From Nitrospirae bacterium RBG_13_39_12 (lineage in GTDB: Bacteria; Nitrospirota; Thermodesulfovibrionia; Thermodesulfovibrionales; SM23-35): DNA of 10,247 nucleotides. Under the pieces are notes generated by a model that saw nothing but the letters and a program-made list of their open reading frames with translations, did not search any database and was not told where the DNA came from. The stretch spans positions 21,865 through 32,111 of the forward strand of contig MHEF01000142.1 of assembly GCA_001805125.1 (NCBI GenBank), written 5' to 3'. This document shows positions 1-4,565 of the stretch, piece by piece. Numbering within the stretch: the stretch's first letter is position 1; the number at the start of each line of letters is the position of its first letter. The position numbers and the translations under genes were made by a program.

Positions 1-15
1 GAAATTATTAAATAG
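1..15 (+). CDS. Possible 3' end of an upstream gene
   Basis: The first frame reads EIIK and then a TAG stop at 13-15. This could be the end of a gene that lies outside the window, but four codons are too few to identify it or to show that it is coding. It is listed only so the left edge is not taken as intergenic by default. Confidence 0.2.
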   Translation, partial: EIIK

Positions 16-21
16 GCTGAT

Positions 22-102
22 ATGGAAAACTCTATCGGTATTAAAAGTCTTTTTCAAGATGATTCTTATTTGCAAAAGATTTATTCTGTTCTCTTCCTAT
101 GA
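22..102 (+). CDS. Possible 26-residue leader peptide upstream of the methyltransferase
   Basis: A short ORF starts with ATG at 22 and reads MENSIGIKSLFQDDSYLQKI in its first 20 residues, then YSVLFL and a TGA at 100-102. Its stop overlaps the methyltransferase ATG at 99 as ATGA, the classic arrangement for translational coupling. No Shine-Dalgarno sequence is visible before the methyltransferase ATG, so re-initiation from this ORF would explain how that gene is translated. There is no good ribosome site before the short ORF either, and I recognise no homologue. It could be a coupling leader, the remnant of a longer gene, or chance. Confidence 0.3.
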   Translation: MENSIGIKSLFQDDSYLQKIYSVLFL

Positions 103-1412
103 ATATGAAAAAGAAGAAATATAATAATCATAAAGAAATTTTTTCGCTGATTGCCGAAGAGGAATCGGTATATCAGGCTCGCTCAAACGGCTCTCTAACT
201 GATGTTCAATTTCGACCCAAAGTAATAGATCTTTTTTGCGGGGCCGGTGGTATGACGCTTGGCTTCACAAAGTTGGTCGGCCATCGCTTCGAGCCGGTTT
301 GGGCAAATGATTTTAACGAATACGCCGCAAAAACTTATAACACAAATTTCGGAGATCATTGCATTTTTGGAGATATTATCGGTATTCTTGAAAATCCCAA
401 AACTAAAATCCCTAAAGCCGATGTGGTTATAGGTGGACCTCCATGTCAAGGATTCAGTCTTTTAAATAAAAAACGAAACGGTGATCCTCGAAAGCATTTG
501 TGGCGTCCCTTTATGGATGTAGTCGAAATGTCAGGAGCCTCCATATTTGTGATGGAGAACGTCCCGCAACTGCTTAATTCCTTTGAGCATGGTGAAATTA
601 TAGGAGTTGCAGGAATGATGGGCTTCAAGGTTCGATGGGCGAACTTGTGTTCGGCGGATTACGGCGTACCGCAGAAAAGATGGCGTGCATTCATTATCGG
701 TTGTAAATTTGCAGATCCGGCAATTGTTTTCCCGCCGAGAAAATCACATTACAATCCCGACAAGGGAAGCCGGAAAGGTTTCTCTGAAGAATTCGGCGAG
801 TTCATCACAAATCCCTCTCCTTGGAGAACTGTGCGTGATGCCATTGCTGATTTGCCGGAACCTGTAGGTACCGAAATACGAAAGGAACTGCCTCCCTTGG
901 ATCTCCATTTCGGACGCAATCCAACCCCGCTGAGTTTAAAACGATATAAATCCATACCTAAAGAAGGGATGAACAGATTCGATCTTCAAAGAAAAGCTCC
1001 CTATTTAACCCCTAAGTGCTGGATACGTAAAACAAGCGGCGGTACGGATTTATTCGGTCGGCTTTGGTGGAATAGACCGGCATTTACGATAAGAACAGAG
1101 TTTTTTAAACCCGAGAAGGGACGTTATCTGCATCCGCAACAACATAGACCCATAACACACAGAGAAGCCGCCCGCTTGCAATCTTTTCCCGACGAATTCG
1201 AATTCATCGGTTCTAAAACAGAAATAGCTAAACAGATAGGTAATGCGGTACCGCCTGTATTGGCTGCCCGTATAGCTGATTCCGTTTACACGCTTATCCT
1301 GTCTTACGGAGCACAAAAATGTCGGACGTTTTCAGCAAAAACAAGAGAAGCTGGATTATGTCGAGAATTTCAGGAGGCGATACAAAACCTGAAATTCTTG
1401 TCCGCAAAATAG
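99..1412 (+). CDS. DNA (cytosine-5-)-methyltransferase, Dcm-like, of a type II restriction-modification system
   Basis: This enzyme transfers a methyl group from S-adenosylmethionine to carbon 5 of cytosine at a specific DNA site and would protect host DNA from the neighbouring nuclease. The C5-methyltransferase motifs appear in order: motif I DLFCGAGG at residues 44-51 (SAM binding), motif IV GGPPCQGFS at 112-120 with catalytic Cys116, motif VI ENVPQ at 153-157, motif VIII QKRWR at 192-196, RPAFTIRTE at 326-334 and motif X QIGNAVPP at 379-386. The variable stretch at about 205-320 should be the target-recognition domain; the target cannot be read from it. The 437-residue length is normal for the family. 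The ATG at 99 overlaps the stop of a short ORF, and ATG 105 is an alternative. The last 94 nt overlap vsr in another frame, so the final 31 residues lie beyond the core fold and may be a secondary extension. Confidence 0.95.
   Translation: MNMKKKKYNNHKEIFSLIAEEESVYQARSNGSLTDVQFRPKVIDLFCGAGGMTLGFTKLVGHRFEPVWANDFNEYAAKTYNTNFGDHCIFGDIIGILENPKTKIPKADVVIGGPPCQGFSLLNKKRNGDPRKHLWRPFMDVVEMSGASIFVMENVPQLLNSFEHGEIIGVAGMMGFKVRWANLCSADYGVPQKRWRAFIIGCKFADPAIVFPPRKSHYNPDKGSRKGFSEEFGEFITNPSPWRTVRDAIADLPEPVGTEIRKELPPLDLHFGRNPTPLSLKRYKSIPKEGMNRFDLQRKAPYLTPKCWIRKTSGGTDLFGRLWWNRPAFTIRTEFFKPEKGRYLHPQQHRPITHREAARLQSFPDEFEFIGSKTEIAKQIGNAVPPVLAARIADSVYTLILSYGAQKCRTFSAKTREAGLCREFQEAIQNLKFLSAK
1308..1311 (+). promoter_or_regulatory. 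Ribosome binding site of vsr inside the methyltransferase gene
   Basis: GGAG sits 7 nt before the ATG at 1319. It supports the long Vsr start over the internal ATG at 1358, and therefore the 94-nt overlap with the methyltransferase. Confidence 0.55.
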
Positions 1413-1759
1413 TATATGGTCTCGGTTATCGTTTTCGTCTACATGTGCGGAATTTGCCGGGGACACCTGACATTGTGCTGCCGAGGCATAAGAAAGTAAT
1501 TTTCGTACACGGCTGTTTCTGGCACGGTCATAAAAATTGCAAACGCTCCAATCGGCCGTCGACAAATATTAAGTTCTGGAATAAGAAGATTAATCAAAAT
1601 ATCGGGAGAGACAACATAGCTCTTGCCGAGTTGAAAAAGCAGGGGTGGAAGTCTTTGGTGGTATGGCAATGCCAAACTAGAAATCAACGATCCCTTGAAA
1701 AGCGGCTCTTTCATTTCCTAAAAAGGAGGAGTTATAAATGGGTGCGAGAGACAAGCTGA
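1319..1759 (+). CDS. vsr: Very short patch repair (Vsr) endonuclease
   Basis: Vsr nicks DNA next to T:G mismatches produced when 5-methylcytosine deaminates, starting very short patch repair, and is typically linked to C5 methyltransferases as here. The 146-residue protein has the expected length. Its active site LPGTPDIVLP and VHGCFWHGH contains Asp51, His64 and His69, the same positions as the catalytic residues of E. coli Vsr. The structural zinc ligands appear as Cys66, His71, Cys74 and Cys118; the third ligand is one residue later than in the E. coli protein. The N terminus (SKNKRSWIMSRI, then GGDTKPE) is typical of the family, which with a GGAG site favours the start at 1319. The gene overlaps the methyltransferase by 94 nt and the HNH gene by 22 nt, so the three genes almost certainly form one transcript. 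Confidence 0.95.
   Translation: MSDVFSKNKRSWIMSRISGGDTKPEILVRKIVYGLGYRFRLHVRNLPGTPDIVLPRHKKVIFVHGCFWHGHKNCKRSNRPSTNIKFWNKKINQNIGRDNIALAELKKQGWKSLVVWQCQTRNQRSLEKRLFHFLKRRSYKWVRETS
1723..1729 (+). promoter_or_regulatory. Strong ribosome binding site of the HNH gene
   Basis: AAGGAGG lies 8 nt before the ATG at 1738, inside the end of vsr. It is the strongest ribosome site of the cassette, which suggests the nuclease gene is translated independently of vsr. Confidence 0.75.
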
Positions 1760-2286
1760 GATCATTTTTCGAGACGAATGTCGGGAAAGTCGTAAAAACG
1801 CAGAAACTTCGTAAAGTGGCGGGGGTGAGCGAGTATGCTCGGCGTATACGTGAATTGCGCGATGAGGAAGGCATGCAGATTCGTTCCCATATCGACAGGC
1901 ACGACCTCAAACCCGGCGAGTATATTCTGGAAAGCCTTCAAAGAGTTCCGACGCTGGGACGCGGTATATCTCCTCAACTCAGGAATGAAATATTGGAGCG
2001 TAATGGGTTTACCTGTCAATTATGCGGGGCGGGGCCCGGTGATCGGGACCCATTTAATCCGAATCGGAAACTCAGATTGCATATCGATCACATAGTCCCG
2101 ATAAGTCAAGGAGGGTCGAACGATAAAGATAATTTGAGAGTTCTGTGTTCTGTCTGCAATCAGGGGCGGGCAAATATTCAACCTCTCAGTGAATCTGCAC
2201 TGAATATTTTGTTGCGTATCAGACGACTTCCGAGAGCGGCACAAAAAGAGATTTACAAAAAATTAAAACAAACTTTCGAAAGATGA
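1738..2286 (+). CDS. HNH endonuclease, likely restriction enzyme of the cassette
   Basis: The 182-residue protein carries a complete zinc-stabilised HNH nuclease domain: CQLCG (Cys93, Cys96), the catalytic block HIDHIVP at 115-121, the GGSNDKDNL segment at 125-133 and CSVC (Cys137, Cys140) followed by Asn141. The first 65 residues (VVKTQKLRKVAGVSEYARRI, then the ELRDEEG segment) look like a helix-turn-helix or winged-helix region often found ahead of HNH domains in restriction enzymes. HNH domains cut DNA with a divalent metal ion. Its position directly behind a C5 methyltransferase and vsr, with a 22-nt overlap, makes it the best candidate for the cognate restriction endonuclease. No specificity can be inferred. 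A homing-type or standalone HNH nuclease is less likely given the compact gene order. Confidence 0.85.
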   Translation: MGARDKLRSFFETNVGKVVKTQKLRKVAGVSEYARRIRELRDEEGMQIRSHIDRHDLKPGEYILESLQRVPTLGRGISPQLRNEILERNGFTCQLCGAGPGDRDPFNPNRKLRLHIDHIVPISQGGSNDKDNLRVLCSVCNQGRANIQPLSESALNILLRIRRLPRAAQKEIYKKLKQTFER

Positions 2287-2296
2287 AGCGATATGA

Positions 2297-2407
2297 ATTT
2301 GCAAAAAGAAAAACTCCATTCCACCTTTAGCCGAACGTAAAAAGATTGAAAAAGAGATATCAATTACGGATGAAAAGATAAATGAGATTGTTTATGAGCT
2401 TTATTAA
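2297..2407 (+). pseudogene. Remnant of the C-terminal tail of a type IIG/adenine-methylase restriction enzyme (copy 1)
   Basis: After a TGA at 2294-2296 the frame reads ICKKKN, then SIPPLAERKKIEKEI, then SITDEKINEIVYELY, and a TAA stop at 2405-2407. The pattern PPL.ERKKIEKEI..TDEKI.EIVYELYGLTEEE is, from family knowledge, the usual C-terminal tail of large N6-adenine methyltransferase restriction enzymes of the Eco57I/type IIG kind. There is no start codon, methylase body or ribosome site, so this is a relic. It stops exactly where the usual continuation GLTEEE would begin; a matching continuation is found at 3680-3748. Confidence 0.65.
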
Positions 2408-2418
2408 TATTTAATTAC

Positions 2419-2424
2419 AGGAAG
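2419..2424 (+). promoter_or_regulatory. Ribosome binding site of the 348-residue gene
   Basis: AGGAAG lies 7 nt before the ATG at 2432 and supports that start. Confidence 0.5.
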
Positions 2425-2431
2425 ACATATA

Positions 2432-3478
2432 ATGAGAAGTATTATCTTTCATTCCTTCTACAATGACCCTAATCTAAATTCCCTTAAACATAGTATCTTT
2501 TACTTTGATAAGCTATATATACCTGCTGACAACTTTGTTATTGCTTATATGGAAACAGGAGCTCAATCCACTTCCAATGCGCACTTAGTTAATCTTCTTC
2601 CTGGAGAAATTTATGATGATATCAAGGTTCTTGTAGATGCAGGTGTAGTTGAGATTATTGACACAGGTAAAAAAAAGGAAACTCCGAGTCTTGAACAAAT
2701 TATAGAATATGTTTCTACAAAATTGAATGAGCAAGTATCCCGTAAAAAATATCCTATATCGGAACTATCCTCAGTTTTCCATTCGCTTGATTTTCAATCT
2801 CCTACCCGCTACTCCGACCCTATTGCAGTAGAGATTGCGAATCGCGTAATGATGCTGACCTCTGCTTTCTGTTTGAGAGCAGTAGCTTTCGAAAAAAAGA
2901 TACCTTGTGTTGATAGCGAGATTGTTTTTGATACTGTCAACATTGGCCTCCAAAGTATTTTGAGTGATATACAGGTTAGATCTGCTCTTAGTAAAGTTGA
3001 ATTTCTTAATTACAAGGCTAATCTTTTAGCACATAAACTTCTATCTTTACACCTTCCTTCTTTTGAATTCCGATCATTCCATGATGTTCTTGAATTGAAA
3101 GAACTATTACGGGACGAGATGAAAGCATTTCAGATAGTTATAAATAACTTCGCTTATGAAATAGAAGGTTTCCCGTGGGAGGACAACTTCCATAACCGTC
3201 TGCAATTTTTTATTGATAATAAAATTAATCCTCAAATTGAAGAGCTAAGAAAAAAGTTGAAATTTTCAGGGTCATCTTTCATGAAGCAAGTTTATAACTC
3301 TGCGCGTAAAAACCTAAAACTCGTTACTTTTGCCTGCGGAATTTGGCCTGACAGGCTCATGGAGTGGATAGTACTCGGCGGAGCAATGACGACCCTAGAG
3401 GCAATTATTGAGGAACATATCATAAGAAAAAAAGAGGTAGAAAAAAATGGGCTTAGTTTCTTGATAAAAGTGCCATAA
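2432..3478 (+). CDS. Hypothetical protein in a defence-gene context
   Basis: I do not firmly recognise this 348-residue protein. It has no signal peptide and no catalytic motif I can name, and it appears cytoplasmic and mainly helical. The N terminus (RSIIFHSFYNDPNLNSL, then an FYFDKLYIP segment at 23-31) looks like an alpha/beta start. A charged helical stretch at about 212-240 (FHDVLELKELLRDEMKAF) and the C-terminal end GLSFLIKV loosely recall DUF6236-type bacterial proteins, but this is an impression only. A hydrophobic stretch at about 297-328 is broken by charged residues and is unlikely to be a membrane segment. An AGGAAG site supports the start. The gene is visibly more AT-rich than the restriction cassette before it and lies between two pieces of what looks like one broken restriction-enzyme tail, so it was probably acquired separately. 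Confidence 0.75.
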   Translation: MRSIIFHSFYNDPNLNSLKHSIFYFDKLYIPADNFVIAYMETGAQSTSNAHLVNLLPGEIYDDIKVLVDAGVVEIIDTGKKKETPSLEQIIEYVSTKLNEQVSRKKYPISELSSVFHSLDFQSPTRYSDPIAVEIANRVMMLTSAFCLRAVAFEKKIPCVDSEIVFDTVNIGLQSILSDIQVRSALSKVEFLNYKANLLAHKLLSLHLPSFEFRSFHDVLELKELLRDEMKAFQIVINNFAYEIEGFPWEDNFHNRLQFFIDNKINPQIEELRKKLKFSGSSFMKQVYNSARKNLKLVTFACGIWPDRLMEWIVLGGAMTTLEAIIEEHIIRKKEVEKNGLSFLIKVP

Positions 3479-3529
3479 GAAAACTTATTAAGGGGACAGG
3501 CTACATTGTTTCACAAAAAGAGAACCCTA

Positions 3530-3650
3530 TCTCGCCGTCAGACAAGCGAAAAGATTGAGTAGGATATTGCCGTCACAGATTAAAAGATTGACGATATTTG
3601 GGCTTTATGGGATAACAGAGGAGAGGAAGATAATTGAGGGGAATATGCGT
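3530..3650 (+). pseudogene. Frameshifted remnant of the same restriction-enzyme tail (copy 2)
   Basis: One frame reads SRRQTSEKIE, stop (TAG 3560-3562), DIAVTD, stop (TAA 3581-3583), KIDDIW. The +1 frame then continues from 3597 as FGLYGITEERKIIEGN. Reading the two stops as single-base changes from Lys or Glu codons and allowing one frameshift gives a tail that aligns with copy 1 (KIEKEISITDEKINEIV) and then with the expected GLTEEE..IVEG end of type IIG-like enzymes. Two stops and a frameshift show it is dead. The alignment was made by eye. Confidence 0.6.
3603..3635 (+). repeat. Direct repeat, unit A
   Basis: The 17 bases CTTTATGGGATAACAGA at 3603-3619 recur exactly at 3680-3696. Beyond a one-codon difference both units continue with the block AGGAAGATAATT (3624-3635 and 3704-3715). 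The repeat is a direct product of the two decayed protein tails (copies 2 and 3). Confidence 0.85.
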
Positions 3651-3679
3651 CAATTTATGGGGTCAGACACTAAACTTGA

Positions 3680-3715
3680 CTTTATGGGATAACAGAAACG
3701 GAAAGGAAGATAATT
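3680..3715 (+). repeat. Direct repeat, unit B
   Basis: Second copy of the repeat, 77 bases after unit A and in a different reading phase relative to it. Compared with unit A it has an extra codon (ACG) after the shared 17-base block. Confidence 0.85.
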
Positions 3716-3748
3716 TTGGCAAATGATTTTAGGGATAGATTGAGGTAA
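3680..3748 (+). pseudogene. Third remnant of a restriction-enzyme tail, ending in its own stop (copy 3)
   Basis: From 3680 the frame reads LYGITETERKII, then LANDFRDRLR, and a TAA at 3746-3748; a TGA precedes it at 3677-3679. The piece matches the LYGLTEEE..IV end of the family and starts with the same LY codons (CTTTAT) at which copy 1 ends. Joined to copy 1 it gives a continuous tail EIVYELYGITETERKII. It is therefore probably the distal part of the same broken gene. Confidence 0.6.
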
Positions 3749-3769
3749 AATATTAGCAAAACTATAAAC

Positions 3770-3778
3770 AGGAGGTGA
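3770..3778 (+). promoter_or_regulatory. Ribosome binding site of the antitoxin gene
   Basis: AGGAGGTGA is a near-perfect match to the anti-Shine-Dalgarno sequence and lies 4 nt before the TTG at 3783 (7 nt counted from its GGAGG core). No ATG is suitably placed, so it selects the TTG start. Confidence 0.8.
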
Positions 3779-3782
3779 GATT

Positions 3783-4004
3783 TTGAAAGCAAGTCAGGTA
3801 ACAGCAGAAGTATTTTTTACAGCTTTTAAGGCACTTAAGAGCGAGGAAAAAGATGTTTTTCTTGAAAAGGTAATAAACGATCCTGAGTTAAGAGAAGACC
3901 TAATTGATATGGCCTTGATTGAAAAAGCCAAAAAGGTTAAAGGGAAGTCTGTTTCTGCAAAAGAGTATTTTGCAAAGCGCCGCAAGGCAGGTAAGGCCGC
4001 TTGA
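3783..4004 (+). CDS. RelB-like antitoxin
   Basis: The 73-residue protein is highly charged and mostly helical, with the motif DPELREDLIDMALIEKA at about residues 37-53 and a basic C-terminal tail (FAKRRKAGKAA). Its size, charge and position directly before a RelE/ParE-type gene identify it as the antitoxin by context; similar DPELREDL..LLIE proteins accompany RelE toxins in many bacteria. It should bind and block the toxin and, as in related systems, may repress its own operon, though no clear DNA-binding fold is visible. It uses a TTG start chosen by a very strong ribosome site. Its stop overlaps the toxin start as TTGA. Confidence 0.75.
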   Translation: MKASQVTAEVFFTAFKALKSEEKDVFLEKVINDPELREDLIDMALIEKAKKVKGKSVSAKEYFAKRRKAGKAA

Positions 4005-4261
4005 GTCTTTACAATGTCAAACTAATGCCACAAGCCCAAAAAGACCTTGATGCTTTCTCAGGCAAACTATTTTCAAGATTTGAAGAAACAATCCTGGGAC
4101 TATATGATGAGCCAAGACCGCATAATTCCAAGAAACTAAGTGGCGGTGGCTCACGATGGCGTATTAGAGTTGGAGATTATAGAGTGCTTTATGAAATTGA
4201 TGATTCACAAAAGATTGTGAAGGTTTATAGGATTGCCCACCGCAAAGAGGTATACAGATAA
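4001..4261 (+). CDS. RelE/ParE-family toxin
   Basis: The 86-residue protein has the RelE fold signature: YNVKLMPQAQKDLDAF at the N terminus, then the core KKLSGGGSRWRIRVGDYRVL (residues 44-63) and the C-terminal strand VKVYRIAHRKEVYR. In RelE enzymes this core carries basic residues that cleave mRNA on the ribosome; here Lys44, Lys45, Arg53, Arg55, Arg61, Arg77 and Arg81 are candidates and Tyr85 is close to the end. The start is a TTG overlapping the antitoxin stop by 4 nt, which implies translational coupling that keeps toxin below antitoxin. ParE-type gyrase poisoning cannot be excluded, since RelE and ParE share the fold, but the WRIRVGDYRV.Y core and IAHRKEVYR end favour RelE. Confidence 0.9.
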   Translation: MSLYNVKLMPQAQKDLDAFSGKLFSRFEETILGLYDEPRPHNSKKLSGGGSRWRIRVGDYRVLYEIDDSQKIVKVYRIAHRKEVYR

Positions 4262-4272
4262 TATCTGTATAC
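4250..4272. repeat. Perfect 11-bp inverted repeat across the toxin stop codon
   Basis: The arms GTATACAGATA (4250-4260) and TATCTGTATAC (4262-4272) are exact reverse complements around a single A. The toxin stop TAA (4259-4261) lies at the centre. With a one-base centre it is more like a binding site or recombination relic than a terminator, and there is no T-run after it. Confidence 0.85.
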
Positions 4273-4288
4273 TAAAGAATCAATGCTT

Positions 4289-4319
4289 ATTGAAGACCCA
4301 AGAGGAACTGGTCTTCAAT
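4289..4319 (+). terminator. Possible terminator of the toxin-antitoxin operon
   Basis: A perfect 10-bp stem ATTGAAGACC (4289-4298) and GGTCTTCAAT (4310-4319) encloses an 11-nt loop. The T-rich stretch (GTTTTTTATTT) begins only about 18 nt after the stem, so it is not a canonical intrinsic terminator. It could instead be an mRNA 3'-end stabilising hairpin. Confidence 0.45.
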
Positions 4320-4396
4320 CTTCACTTGCCGCTTATGTTTTTTATTTAAAAATCTTTTAAAATATTTTATGGAATCTTTAAACCTCTTATATTTTC

Positions 4397-4425
4397 TTGA
4401 CTATGGATCTATAAGCGGGTATTCT
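4397..4425 (+). promoter_or_regulatory. Candidate distal promoter for the FadL-family gene
   Basis: TTGACT (4397-4402) and TATTCT (4420-4425) are separated by 17 nt. The -10 box lies in an inverted repeat, GGGTAT (4417-4422) and ATACCC (4428-4433), with a 5-nt spacer, so a regulator bound there would block it. Found by eye. Confidence 0.4.
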
Positions 4426-4433
4426 ATATACCC
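4417..4433. repeat. Inverted repeat GGGTAT-N5-ATACCC, candidate operator
   Basis: Two exact 6-bp arms flank TCTAT and overlap the -10 box of the distal promoter candidate. The size and position suit a dimeric repressor, but which one cannot be said. Confidence 0.45.
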
Positions 4434-4476
4434 AAATCTAGCTGATGACCAGTTTTAATTACTATCAGTAAAAATT

Positions 4477-4506
4477 TTGATTACTTTTCTATGTTTTTGA
4501 TATATA
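4477..4506 (+). promoter_or_regulatory. Candidate proximal promoter for the FadL-family gene
   Basis: TTGATT (4477-4482) and TATATA (4501-4506) are 18 nt apart, which would leave a leader of about 50 nt before the ATG at 4566. The region is AT-rich, so chance matches are likely. Confidence 0.35.
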
Positions 4507-4552
4507 AATAAAGATCTCTTAGGCCAAGTAATAGTAGTAATAAAAATTCTAT

Positions 4553-4559
4553 AAGGAGG
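4553..4559 (+). promoter_or_regulatory. Ribosome binding site of the FadL-family gene
   Basis: AAGGAGG lies 6 nt before the ATG at 4566 and implies efficient translation. Confidence 0.75.
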
Positions 4560-4565
4560 ATAGCC

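Larger units (their letters stand above)
4262..4565. other. Intergenic region between toxin and FadL-family gene
   Basis: About 300 bases with no gene. It holds half of the inverted repeat at the toxin stop, the 10-bp hairpin at 4289-4319, an AT-rich stretch at about 4335-4380, an inverted repeat at 4417-4433 and candidate promoters for the downstream gene at 4397-4425 and 4477-4506. It is also the boundary between the accessory half and the chromosomal half of the window. Confidence 0.7.

Noticed and set aside
2388..2415. TTGTTT and TTTAAT as a promoter for the 348-residue gene
   Set aside because: Weak boxes, 16-nt spacing and a predicted start inside the ribosome site make it unconvincing.
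3603..3715. Two-unit direct repeat as a CRISPR array or iteron set
   Set aside because: There are only two units, they differ by an extra codon, and both read as decayed coding sequence for the same peptide.
3740..3768. TTGAGG and TATAAA with a 17-nt spacer before the antitoxin gene
   Set aside because: Transcription would start near 3775, inside the ribosome binding site at 3770-3778, so the message would lose it. It is probably a chance match in AT-rich DNA.
4345..4361. AT-only inverted repeat TTTAAAA-ATC-TTTTAAA
   Set aside because: Such symmetry is expected by chance in a run of A and T, and there is no following T-run or promoter geometry that gives it a role.
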